This document shows positions 24,985 to 35,799 of a DNA stretch of 64,000 nucleotides, piece by piece. Each line of letters starts with the position of its first letter. Positions within the stretch are counted from its first letter, which is position 1. Both the position numbers and the translations under genes were made by a program. The notes beneath the pieces were generated by a model. That model saw only the letters and a list, made by a program, of their open reading frames with translations. It searched no databases and was not told the origin of the DNA. The DNA comes from Pardosa pseudoannulata (lineage: Eukaryota > Arthropoda > Arachnida > Araneae > Lycosidae), in contig CM063510.1 of NCBI GenBank assembly GCA_032207245.1, forward strand, positions 48,589,995-48,653,994, in the 5' to 3' direction.

Positions 24985-25535
24985 AAACGCTTTAAAAGGG
25001 ACAGACCATCGGTGAGTGAAGATCCTGGTCAAAAGTCAATGAGATTATTGAAAAGAAAATCACCATGAATTTCACCAATCCGTTAGGTGGTTTTTTTTTT
25101 CTTTAAATTTTAAAGCGTTAAAGGGAATCTCTGAGCAGGAAGAGGCCTGAATTGTAGAAATACAAGACTTGGATGATGTGCACCTTTACAATGCGCCCGC
25201 TCAAGCGTCTTACGCTCCTTATTCGCAGTTATCTGGTAAAACATCAGACTCCCGTTGTACCCCTTCCACCCTATTCTCTGGAACTAGCCCCGGCAGACTT
25301 TTTCTTGTTTCTCAAACTTAAAACCACCTTGAAAGGACGTCGTTTGCAAACCATAAAGGAGAGAACACGACAAGAGACTTGCGTACCATTTCAGAAACAG
25401 TGTTTGGGAGGTTTCCCAAAAGCAGGAGAAACGTTAGGCTTGGTGTATTGGCAACAAATGAGACTATTCCGATGGAAACAGTACGTAAAATGCAAAATAA
25501 ACAATACAGACTTTATCCGAATTTATTAAAATTCA
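24985..25535 (+). pseudogene. Mariner-type transposase relic
   Basis: A short N-terminal piece, 'RFKRDRPSVSEDP' (24,988-25,026), resembles the RFKEGR-SVEDDPRSGRP linker. After a deletion, 'LYNAPAQ' (about 25,183-25,203) replaces HDNAPAH. Then, in another frame, 'VVPLPPYSLELAPADFFLF' (from about 25,254) and 'LKLKTTLKGRRLQTIKE' give the signature of mariner transposases. The second catalytic Asp has become Tyr and the third (SPDLAP) has become Glu, and most of the gene between the DNA-binding and catalytic parts is missing. A 118-codon open frame (25,173-25,529) covers the remnant but changes reading frame relative to the ancestral protein near its end. Confidence 0.8.
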
Positions 25536-25539
25536 CTTT

Positions 25540-26555
25540 TTAAACACACCTTGTTTAAGATTTTTGAAACATAATCTAATACATAAAACGCTTATTATGG
25601 GTGTATGTAAATACGATTTCATATAGACATAACAACCTGAAGGCATGAAATTTGATACAAGGGTTCTTAGTGACACCGTGCAAAGCTTATAACTTTTTTA
25701 AAATTTGAGTTATTTTTTATTCATTTAAGTTATTTAAAACTAATTTGATTCTAATTTTTGTTTCTGGTACCGATTTGTCTTATCCAATCAGCAGGGTTTT
25801 TATATTTTGTCAAATATGACGAACAAGCATGTTGGTACATTCGTTATCACAAACCACATCACATAGAATTTTTTAGTAAAGTGATCAACTTGTTCCTACT
25901 GAAAAAGAGGACATAAGAAAATTAAATAAACAATTATTTCAAATAAAAAAATTTAAATTTTTGTGCAACAATAACTAAACAGAAAGCAATATAATAATGA
26001 AAACATGTTAGGATTAATTATTTGTTTAAATTTTAATAGTTTCTGATTGAATGAATATTTTTTATTAATGTATCATTTTAAAATAAAATATTTGAATATC
26101 CATACCAGAACAATTTTTGATATTAAATATCGCAGCAAGTGCTGCAGCTAGAGGATCAATATTTAGTCTTGATTTTTGAGAAGTATTATTTTATCTCTCT
26201 GATTGTAGACTCAACAGTTAGTGCCAACATAAAATAAGCAGTTTATAAATCATTATGGGAAACTTTTATTGTTAAATATATAAGGATTTAGAAATTGAAT
26301 TTTAAATATTGAAAAGAAGACATCTAGTATTACATATCGAAAAAGAAGGACATCTAGGAGGACATGTTTTAAGGAAGGAGAGAGCTTCCAAAAAGAGGGC
26401 TATCTTCCCTAAAGGAAGACGATTGATCACCCTATTTTTAGTATATATAAAAATTTAATATTTTATTACTTATGGCTTCTGTATTGTATTATACATTCTA
26501 CTACAAAAATTTAAAGCTTAAGATACTCGTGAAAATCTGACATCTGCCCATCTGC
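25540..26555. other. Anonymous AT-rich DNA
   Basis: No gene. A short imperfect repeat, 'agaagacatctag'/'agaaggacatctag', occurs near 26,313 and 26,344. Confidence 0.5.
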
Positions 26556-26725
26556 TACACGGTGGCCGAATGGTTAGGGTAAGGATCTTCAGTACCGGAG
26601 TTCGTGGGTTCGAAACGCCCTGTGGCATGGATGTTCGGAAGCGGCTTTAAGCAGTAGGCCTCGATATCACTAGCCCTTGTGTAGCAAAAACGTAGACCAT
26701 ACCGCTTCAAACCAAACCAAACCTT
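26556..26725 (+). mobile_element. tRNA-derived SINE, family C (diverged copy)
   Basis: The tRNA-like head 'ggtggccgaatggttaggg' resembles the A-box arm of Ser/Leu tRNAs. The B-box-like 'gggttcgaaacgcc' follows. The body 'ggctttaagcagtagg' and tail (CCAAA)n match the copy at 47,589-47,767 over the full length. No clean target-site duplication was found. Confidence 0.75.
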
Positions 26726-26780
26726 ATGTCTTTACGAGGCTTTGGAAGAAGTATACATAATTTTCTCTTATGTGTACCGT

Positions 26781-26855
26781 GAATTGTCAGCTCAGTTGGT
26801 GAGAAGGTGGAGCTAATACCTGAAAGGCTATGGGTTCGATCCCTCCCCATGTGTT
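26781..26855 (+). other. tRNA-like sequence (pseudo-tRNA or SINE head)
   Basis: An A-box-like 'tcagctcagttggtgag' and a good B-box 'gggttcgatccct' are spaced as in a tRNA, with an anticodon-arm-like AGGT/ACCT stem between. The acceptor stem does not close and the loop is too long, so a functional tRNA is unlikely. It lies about 60 bp after the family C SINE. Confidence 0.5.
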
Positions 26856-27189
26856 AAGTTAGTTTTTCATTCCTGTTTTTTTTATTGTGTATATAAATAT
26901 TGTGGTATTTAATTTTATTTTCTGAAAATCATTAAGCAAATTGTTTTTTAGTTGGTTATATATTATCGAACTACATAGCTTAATAACAAAACCATTGAAT
27001 TAATATATTTTAAGAATAAATAGATTTTTTTATTTATCTTATGCGTCAATTTTTTACAGCTATTTCATATAGTGTAATATAAAAATTAATATACCGTATA
27101 ATTTTGTGGCTCTATTCAAGACACATTTTTTAAAACTAAGTCTGTCCTGGATTCTGAAAAGATTAGAAACTATTGAACGGGTAAATTCT
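26856..27189. other. Anonymous AT-rich DNA
   Basis: No recognisable feature. Confidence 0.5.
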
Positions 27190-28136
27190 CAACGGGATGT
27201 TATTTTCACAATCACGGATCTTTGGTAAATACTGTTGTTGTTGTAAATTATCCCCCTAGTGAAGAAAAGCTTACACCAGGTCCAATAGACTCCGTCGCAA
27301 TATACGACTGGTTTAGAGCTCAAGGTTTTGGCGCAGCATTTCCTATTTTGGATTTTGCGCCATTAAAACTGACCCTCACCCACTCACTCATTCAGAGGTA
27401 AGGGTAATATGTGGCTTCACTTTGAGTGAGGAATCACAAGGGCTGAAGACTGACTTAACCTCAAGAATAGGTCTTGGTAATTTAAAAGCAGGGAACAAGC
27501 AGAAGGCCCCCCAGGCTTGTCCTGCTACCTCCAGACGTATTGTTTGAGAACTTGGAGGACTGTACGACTTATTTTAAGGTACCCAATCGCCATTAATGAT
27601 CACGGCGTTTTTTGGCCAGTTCGAATCCTGATCCCGCTACCCCCCAGTTACGAGAATGTTATTTGCACAATCATGAATCTTTGGTAATTTTTAATATTGT
27701 TGTTGTTGTAAATTATCCCCCCTAGTGTATAAAAGCTTACACCAGGTCCGATAGACTCCCTCGCAATATGCGACTGGTTCAGAGCTAAGGGTTTTGGCGC
27801 AGTATGACCTATTTTGAATTTTGCGCCATTAAAATTGTCATTCACTCACTCACTCAGAGCTAAGGGTAATATGCGTCTTCACTTTGAGTAACGAATCACG
27901 AGGACTGAAGACTGACTTAACCTCAAGAAAGGGTCTTCGTAGCAGGGATCAAGTAGAAATTCCCCAAGGCTTGTCCTGCTACCTCCAGACGTATTGTTTG
28001 AGAACTTGGAGGACAGTACGAACTATTTTAAGTACCCCAATCGCCATTAATGATTACGGCGTTTCTTGGCCAGCTCGAGTCTTGATCAAGCTACCCTATA
28101 GCTACAAGAACGCTGGTTTTACCAACTGAGCTACCA
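27190..28136 (-). mobile_element. Head-to-tail dimer of tRNA-derived SINE, family A
   Basis: Two direct units about 455-460 bp long are offset by 454 bp at 'gaacttggag' (27,548 and 28,002) and about 460 bp at 'atgttatt' (27,196 and 27,656). On the minus strand the outer unit begins with a clear A-box, TGGTAGCTCAGTTGGT (28,121-28,136), and has a weak B-box. The inner unit lacks the A-box arm but keeps a B-box-like 'ggattcgaactgg'. The body includes 'ggcgattggggtac' and 'gtcctccaagttct', as in the other family A copies. The tail contains (TTG)n-type repeats. The ORFs at 27,648-28,129 are internal to this repeat. Confidence 0.8.
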
Positions 28137-29169
28137 CGGTTTTCTAAACATTAATGAATCATTTTCCCAAAAGACATTTCATTTCAGAGAAAAATTGTTC
28201 ATTTCAGTTTATGGATACGAATGTTTTTCACGAGCACTCTCAGAATTTTAAGATGTGAATTAATGAATATAGCTGAGAAAAAAAAATCAAACGAGAAACA
28301 GAAATGTATGTTAATCCGTACTTGGCATCGTTCAATAATTTGTCATGTTGCTTACACCACTAAAATTTTGAAATTGAGCGACTTAACAAAACTACTTAAG
28401 GCTCGTCTTATATGGCCAAAATTCACAGTGTTTCTGTTTATTTTTAGTTTTGGGGGACGGTGATCACGTGGATAATATCTCACGAGAGAGAGAGACCCAA
28501 GTCAGAGATTCTTTTATGGCTTGTGAAACAATCGTGGATGAAAAATACATACAAGGGCATAAATATTGCAATGGTCTGAGGCAAAATGTGTATAAAATAA
28601 AAAATATTTAATTTTGTGCTTAAAATAAGTACAGTGAAATTTTGTGCTTTAATGAAAAGTAATGAAAGTCTGCAAAATTACAGTCTATAGTTTGATTACA
28701 ATAAATCAAAGTTCAAGTCACTTTTCGGCCTTATATTAATTTAGAATGTTTAAATTTATTCAAAACAAAAAAAAAATTGAAAAGTTCTAATAATTATACC
28801 TAAATTAAATAATTTTAAATTTTAATAATTAAACTTAAAAAATTAAGATTTTAAAATTTTTATAAACTGTTCTTATTTAAAATAAAACATATAAGCATTT
28901 ATTTGAGGGAGAAAATGCACAAAAATGTGCGCATGAATAAAAAATAGAATTTAGTGTACAATGAATTTTTAACAAAAAAATGCAAATTTGGTAAATTACG
29001 TTTTATAATTTTATTACATTAAATTGAAGTCCACTTTCTAGTCTATCACTCAAAGTCAAACTTCTAGCTAAGATCTTCACTTTCCGGTATACAATTCAAA
29101 ATCAAACAAAGAAACAAAAGGAATATCAAAACATGTGTCCTCTTAGATTTCTTTAGAAACAAGTAAATA
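28137..29169. other. Anonymous AT-rich DNA
   Basis: No gene. A short 'gagagagaga' run lies near 28,484. The 80-codon open frame at 28,221-28,463 has no recognisable motif. Confidence 0.5.
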
Positions 29170-29574
29170 GTTTCACTTACTTTCTCGCCATTCTTTCAAC
29201 CGAAAAGAAAGGCGTGCTTCTCATTTCATTTTTATCCACGGTAGAAAATAGCACCGGATTTATGCATTCTTCATAGAAAAGGACAACTCTAGCCCGAAGC
29301 TAAAGTTGACCTCTAAATCTTCTGTCGCTCACGGGCATAGGAATGCATTTATCTGGTTCACGAATGCATGAAACTGGTTGATACGAGCTTTCTCTTTGCC
29401 TTTCTTTCTCAAGTCCTTATTCAGTTTTTCTCTTCCTGGGGAAACCGGTTGACATCCAGGAAGTATTTCTTAATATTTCTTGCGTCTCAGTCAAAATACT
29501 TTCTCGTGATTTTTTTATTTACTTCCAATTCACTTGTTGGGGCAAAGCTGTTATCGGTACCGGTTAGTGAAATC
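29170..29574. other. GC-moderate unique stretch
   Basis: Less AT-rich than its surroundings and not visibly repetitive. A 69-codon plus-strand open frame (29,368-29,577) has a hydrophobic composition but no family features. Candidate non-coding regulatory sequence, function unknown. Confidence 0.3.
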
Positions 29575-29685
29575 TAATTGACTTGTGGAGAGTCACAATG
29601 GAACAGCTTCCCTGATTGGGTATGACCGTAGACAGGACGTTAACCTCGGATTAAATATAACCTTCCTTCCTTCTGATATCTGAGT
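29575..29685 (+). mobile_element. SINE-like 3' end with short (CCTT)n tail
   Basis: 'ccgtagacaggacgttaacc' followed by an A-rich segment and 'ccttccttcctt' resembles the 3' ends of tRNA-derived SINEs with tetranucleotide tails. The tRNA-like head is not visible, so this would be a 5'-truncated or diverged copy. Confidence 0.35.
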
Positions 29686-30119
29686 AACCTTCACCGCCTG
29701 TGACCTTCCGAGAGAAATTAGTTATGTCCTTTAGGCAAAAGTCATCTTAGTCAAAGCAATCAAAACATTTTTTATACGTCGGACGCTTCAGGACATACGT
29801 CCCCTGAATGCAAAATTAAAAAAATCGGATCTAGGCGTCTACAAATAGTAACGTAGATGATAAGTCATATAGGTACATTTTTTAGAGAAACAGGGGGCGT
29901 TAGAAAATAGTTATTTTAATAATTAATTTGGATTTATGAAATTTTTGTACACATTCATCTTGAAGTGTAACAAAACAAACCACACTAACTTTTTTAATTA
30001 AACAGATAATTATTTTTAAAATTCATTTTAAATTAAAAATATTATTTTGAAAATTCTTCTTGATAACTAATTTATAGCTTCATGCGAAATTTTCATCAAA
30101 CATTTTAAGAAATGTTTTT
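29686..30119. other. Anonymous AT-rich DNA
   Basis: No recognisable feature. Confidence 0.5.
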
Positions 30120-30470
30120 ATGTCTACACGTTTAATTTTCCTGAAATTGAACGTACATTTTTAAATTTATATTTCAGAACATTCCTAAAACTAAATTGAG
30201 TTTTGAAAACCTAAATTAATTTGAAAATTTAAAATCGATACGTAGATTAATTTTTAATGCTTGATAGATTTATTACAAATGGTTGGTAAAAATAATATAC
30301 ACTAAAAAAATTAATAATATACAGCAAAATATAGATTTGTGCATCGATTTTAAATTCCAATTTAATTTACATTTTCAAAACTCAATTTAAATTTAGAAAT
30401 GTTCGACAATTTAAATTTAGAAATAGACATTGAATTTTGGAAAAATTCAACGTACATGTATGAAATTTTT
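30120..30470. repeat. Long inverted repeat (fold-back or MITE-like)
   Basis: The left arm (about 30,150-30,243) and right arm (about 30,345-30,460) are imperfect reverse complements. Best conserved is 'aaattgagttttgaaaa' at about 30,194, matching the reverse complement of 'ttttcaaaactcaattt' at about 30,374. 'ttaaaatcgat' matches 'atcgattttaa', and 'gaacgtacat' matches inverted 'caacgtacatg'. The centre is a spacer of about 100 bp. No transposase or clear target-site duplication is seen. Confidence 0.65.
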
Positions 30471-31281
<811 letters not shown>

Positions 31282-31380
31282 CACATACATACATATACAT
31301 ACATATATATATATAATACATATACATATATTCAAGATAGACATATTTACGTTGATTAATTATTAGGATAAAAATATCAT

Positions 31381-31400
31381 TACATACATATATGTATATT

Positions 31401-31435
<35 letters not shown>

Positions 31436-31476
31436 GTATATATATGTATATATATGTATATATATATATATGTATA

Positions 31477-31527
<51 letters not shown>

Positions 31528-31553
31528 TGTATATTTATATACTTGTGTGTGTA
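31381..31553. repeat. (AT)n array with TATG variants, ending in GT
   Basis: Mostly AT with periodic 'gtat' interruptions (31,423-31,480) and a short (GT)n end. Same architecture as 12,465-12,810. Confidence 0.95.
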
Positions 31554-34209
31554 TCATTCTATTGAATCGTTAAAAAAATTATGTCTGCAATAAATGTGTC
31601 AAGTATCGCATTTCTTTTCTTTATAATCACATAACTATCCAATGTCCGACTGCTGGAAAATTGTAACAGTTTTTATTAATCACTTAACTAATTTTCTGAT
31701 ATATCGATACAAATTGGAATGTATGTGATCAATGAATGTTTTGCTTACCATTCTCTTTCTACTTTGTTTACATTGTTATAAAGGGAAGGAAGCTCTCTGA
31801 ATCTGATTCGTGTTGTTTGGAGTTTAGGTAAGTCATTGTCACAATGTACAACTCAACCGTTGCACTTCAAATATGTACACATTAAACAAGTCATATACCT
31901 TCCTGCAATGTACAAAGTTAGAAATTTATTCTCTTAGACAGTTAGCAGTATTTGCTCGTATCTCGTAGGGGTAAACCTTTTTCTTTGCAATGTGATTTGG
32001 TGGTATTCGAAGAGGGTATCACATCTTAAGGGGACACATCACCTTTAAACAACTTTAAATGGAACATTTGTTAATTTTTTACTTTATCATTCCTTATTCA
32101 ATTATTATGGAAAATATGGAGAATTTATTTTAAAAATAATAAAAAATTTTTTTTGAAGCCTTCAAGATGTTTTCTTGCTCAAATCGGCTGCATTTTAATT
32201 GAAGCTAAAAAATGGCACCTTTACTATCAGTATGATGGGTTACTTGGCCAGCTGTAGTTCTTGCAACTAGTTATTTACAAAAAAAAAAAAGAAAGTTTGT
32301 ATTTAATGCATGCAGTTACAAAGTAAGTTTTTGATTCTTTCTCTATAACTTTCAACATATTAGTTTTTTTTTTAGAAAATTATTCACTATATATAATAAG
32401 TGGATAATTTGCTGGTGCGTATTTAAAAAAATATTCATTCTGCAGCAATCTAGACCCTATTTAGTTTAAACACCTCTAAGCATTATTCTAATATTCCAAT
32501 ATTATGGATTTAAATTATGAATCCAATTGTGGATTTAGTGCTGGTGCAACTAGTGATGCAAGTTTCCATTTTTTTGTAACTTTATTACTTTTATTTGCTG
32601 TTTTCATCAAATATATATATACTTTTTGGACTTAATTTACAATAAACGAGAACATGTTTTATTAAAGTTTTGCTGATAAAATCTATTTCTCTTTCCATGG
32701 TAGATTACTGATTAATACATGATATTTCTTAAGGAATTCAACTTCTTCAACTTTCTCCTTTGATTGATTAATTCTAGTTTACTTTTGATTCAAAGATAAT
32801 ATTACTGACCAAAAGTACATATATAACTATTTAATGGCTAATAAGTTTTTTTTTTACATTTTTTTTTGTAATATCTTCTGTAAATCTTTCAATTTTTTTT
32901 TATATTCCTGATTAGTTCATGATTTTTCTTCAAGTGTTCGACATTAATCTTTCCTTATCTCTAATTAATTCTAGTCTATTTTTTGATTCATAGATAGTAT
33001 TACTGATCCGCAGAAGATATATACTTAGTTTTGAGCTAATAAAGGATTTTTTACACATAAAGCATTTTCATGTACCGTCACGAACTACTTTATTACACGC
33101 ACTTTCCATTCATTTTCATGTTTATGACAGCCAATGGGAAAGACATAAGCTGCAATTCCGTTTGAAACGAAAGCCAGAACCATGATAAGATGAGATGTGC
33201 CCTGCTGTATGAAATTGCTCTATTGTTTGTACATAAATACAATTTTCTTAGAAATTTGGAGACCACATTTTTAAATTTTTGAATAGCTGTTTGGTTAAAA
33301 AAATACTTGGAAGTTTAAAAATACAGAAGAATCTTTTATTTTCCTAAATTAATTTCTTAGTGAACCCCTGTAAAGTTTTTTTTGAATGTAACATTATATT
33401 ACGACAAGGTAGCTTTCATCAGTTACCGGTTTAGAAATTTCCCAATAAAATCTTTCTAATTACTTATTGTGTAGAAATCGATACTTTAAGGGGACACACT
33501 AGCTTTAAGCAACTTCAAATTTTTTTTCTTATTTTTTGCCTAATCATCTCTTTTTTAATTATTATTGCACATGGGATTTCCATCATTTGTTCTCTATTTT
33601 TACTTTATTAGTTTTGCTAAATTTAACTTAAAAAATAAATAAGAACTTTTTACATAAAGAAAAAAGTGAGAGCTTGTTTAAAATTTTTAAAAATTTTGTC
33701 TGACACACTGTGCGCAGACATACAATACAAAATAAGTTTCATTAATAATTTTTGATTTTTTGTAAATGACAATTATTAATTATAACTCTCCACTTATTTT
33801 AATTTTTAAAAATGTGTCAAATAAATTATACCAGAAGATTAAATTTTCAAAACATAAATAATGTTTAAAAGTACCATTTCAAGTGCTATAAATACTAAAT
33901 AAAATAAGCAGCAACTAAAAAGATAGGTAGAGTTTCATCGTAGATCTATAATGTATTTACTGTCAAAATTTGAAATCAATATGTGTAATAGCTTTTTATT
34001 TACAGTGTGCGCATGTTGGAAAAATGCTATTTTTAGCAAAACGTATTCAAAGTTTTTATAGTTTCCTTAAAAGCTATGATAACAAATGAAAATACTGCAT
34101 AGTTTTACCGGTTATAACTCGAATATTTCAATGTAGTTTGTTTTAAACTCTTTAGAATTGTCCACTGAATTTAAAAATGTAAAAAAAATCGAATATGTGA
34201 TGGTTTAAA
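31554..34209. other. AT-rich DNA with a dispersed direct-repeat pair
   Basis: 'aaggggacaca' followed by 'ctttaa-caactt-aaat' and an alignable T-rich stretch starts at 32,028 and again at 33,489, a direct pair 1,461 bp apart. Two other loosely similar T-rich blocks occur near 32,750 and 32,940 ('attaattctagt-tacttttgattca'/'attaattctagtctattttttgattca'), about 190 bp apart. No coding sequence is visible. Confidence 0.5.
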
Positions 34210-34298
34210 GGTGTTTTAACTTATCAATCTAACTGAAAGGTGCTTTAACTTATCAATCTAACTGACAGGTGTTTTAACTTAGCAATCTAACTTAAGAT
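34210..34298. repeat. 29-bp tandem repeat, three units
   Basis: 'gtgttttaacttatcaatct' at 34,211, the variant 'gtgctttaac' at 34,240 and 'gtgttttaacttagcaatct' at 34,269 give a 29-bp period with few substitutions. Confidence 0.9.
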
Positions 34299-35043
34299 TT
34301 TAATTCTACTTGTTAACGCTATAGGGACTATGGCTATTTATCTGAAAAATTCTGTTTCTTCGGTGTGAAAAATGTGGTATACATTTAAAAGTAATTACGA
34401 TTTCTATTATAGTATATTTAAAATTATATACATTTTCAAAAAGCAATTTACTTATAGTATAATGGTTCAGGACTCTGATACCATGCAACACGCGTTGGTG
34501 GTTACCAACGACCAAAATACGTTTTTACCTTAATTATATGATGAATCTTATGGGAATGCTTTCTTCTCACAAACATAATTAAACTTGGTTATTATCTGGG
34601 ATTTCATGCTATTTCTTTGTAACCCAATTGTACTTTAACCAAAAATCTAACATTTACGAAAAATAACCTAATTTATCAGGAAAAAAATAATATTTTTCTT
34701 CTTTGGGAATCAGGCACATTTATGATTTGTTACTTCAAAAATTCGTTTCTTGGTTATAGAATCATTGTATTTGAAGAAATAAAGTCAAAATGTTTCTAAA
34801 CAAACAAATATTTTTAATTAGCAAAACAATAACTTAGCATATCACATGGAGGGAAAATATAGAGCCAGGTTGAAGTTTTACAAAGTCTGTATTTATTTTC
34901 TGTGCTGCCACATCTCAAGCAATAACATTTATATAATACTCAACTGGAAGGCAATTCGACTATTGTGATCTGCGACTGAGGACTGACGCACTTCTAACAA
35001 CTTTTCCCTCACCAAAACAATGATGGTTTTATTATGATCGTTA
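34299..35043. other. Anonymous AT-rich DNA
   Basis: A small hairpin, CGTTGGT-GGTT-ACCAACG (34,493-34,510), is next to 'tagtataatggttcagga', which faintly resembles a tRNA-Asp/Glu A-box arm. No B-box is present, so no tRNA is called. Confidence 0.4.
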
Positions 35044-35047
35044 TTAA

Positions 35048-35795
35048 CCGTTTGAGTGAGGCAAAGCGCTATCGCTTTTCGCTTGTCATGTGCCAAAAAT
35101 GTGGAGAAGCTCGATAGCGCTTCTCTTGTTTTGTAGCGAAAATGCGAAAACGCTTCTGTTGGTTAGTATAATTTTCGCATCTATTGAGAACAGTTGAATT
35201 CATATCAATCGCTGTTTGTACTCATTTTACATTTTTAATAATATAAGAATTAAAATAAAATACAGTGGTAAGTAGTAATGTAGTAGAGCCTTGGATTGTA
35301 GTACGATAGACAAAATGAGTGTGTTTTTTTTATTTATTTATTTGTATTTAAAACACTTTTCGTTGTGGTATAGAAATTAAAAACTGTTTTCACTTTCTCA
35401 ACAAGTGTTATACTGATCATTCTTGATGCTGTATAGGAGGAAGGGTTAGCAAGCATAAACGCCACAGGAAGACAATAAATAAGTGTAAGATTTCTTTAGA
35501 AAGAATGCCTGGGCGAAACTTGCTACAATGTGATGTATGCAGTAAAAAAATGGTAATGGAATTAGACGATCCAACTTAATTTGCTCTATATGTAAAAAAG
35601 GAATTCATGGAATTTGTGCAGCAAAACATTCTTGTAATAAGTGAGAATAAAGAATATTTTTGTTGGTAAAAATTACTTGTTATAAAATAATTAATGTTAA
35701 TTATAACCATTTCTATTGTTCTCCAAAAAAGTTACTACGCATTTCATTCCTCATTATTAGCATATATATAAGAAAACTCATCAGCACTCACACGG
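35048..35795 (+). mobile_element. piggyBac-like internal-deletion derivative (748 bp)
   Basis: TTAA lies on both sides (35,044-35,047 and 35,796-35,799). Termini CCGTTTGAGTG and, inverted, CCGTGTGAGTG match at 10 of 11 positions. A subterminal perfect inverted repeat, 'aagcgctatcg'/'cgatagcgctt', lies at about 35,064-35,126. Only the C-terminal Cys-rich segment of the transposase gene remains, about 150 bp from the right end. No catalytic domain is present, so it is non-autonomous. Confidence 0.82.
35503..35644 (+). pseudogene. piggyBac transposase Cys-rich C-terminal domain remnant (frameshifted)
   Basis: From about 35,503: 'RMPGRNLLQCDVCSKK', then after one frameshift near 35,550 'RRSNLICSICKKGIHGICAA' and 'KHSCNK' with a stop. 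This gives the C-X2-C ... C-X2-C ... H-X2-C ... H-X2-C pattern of the piggyBac C-terminal zinc finger. The frameshift shows it is no longer coding as such. It belongs to a different piggyBac lineage from the copy at 15,751, since the termini and spacing differ. Confidence 0.75.
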
Positions 35796-35799
35796 TTAA

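Noticed and set aside
26781..26855. Functional tRNA gene
   Set aside because: A- and B-boxes are present, but the acceptor stem does not close and the anticodon loop is oversized. It is treated as tRNA-like or SINE-derived.
34458..34515. tRNA-Asp/Glu-like A-box arm and the adjacent CGTTGGT/ACCAACG hairpin as a tRNA
   Set aside because: No B-box and no cloverleaf. Resemblance is limited to about 17 bases.
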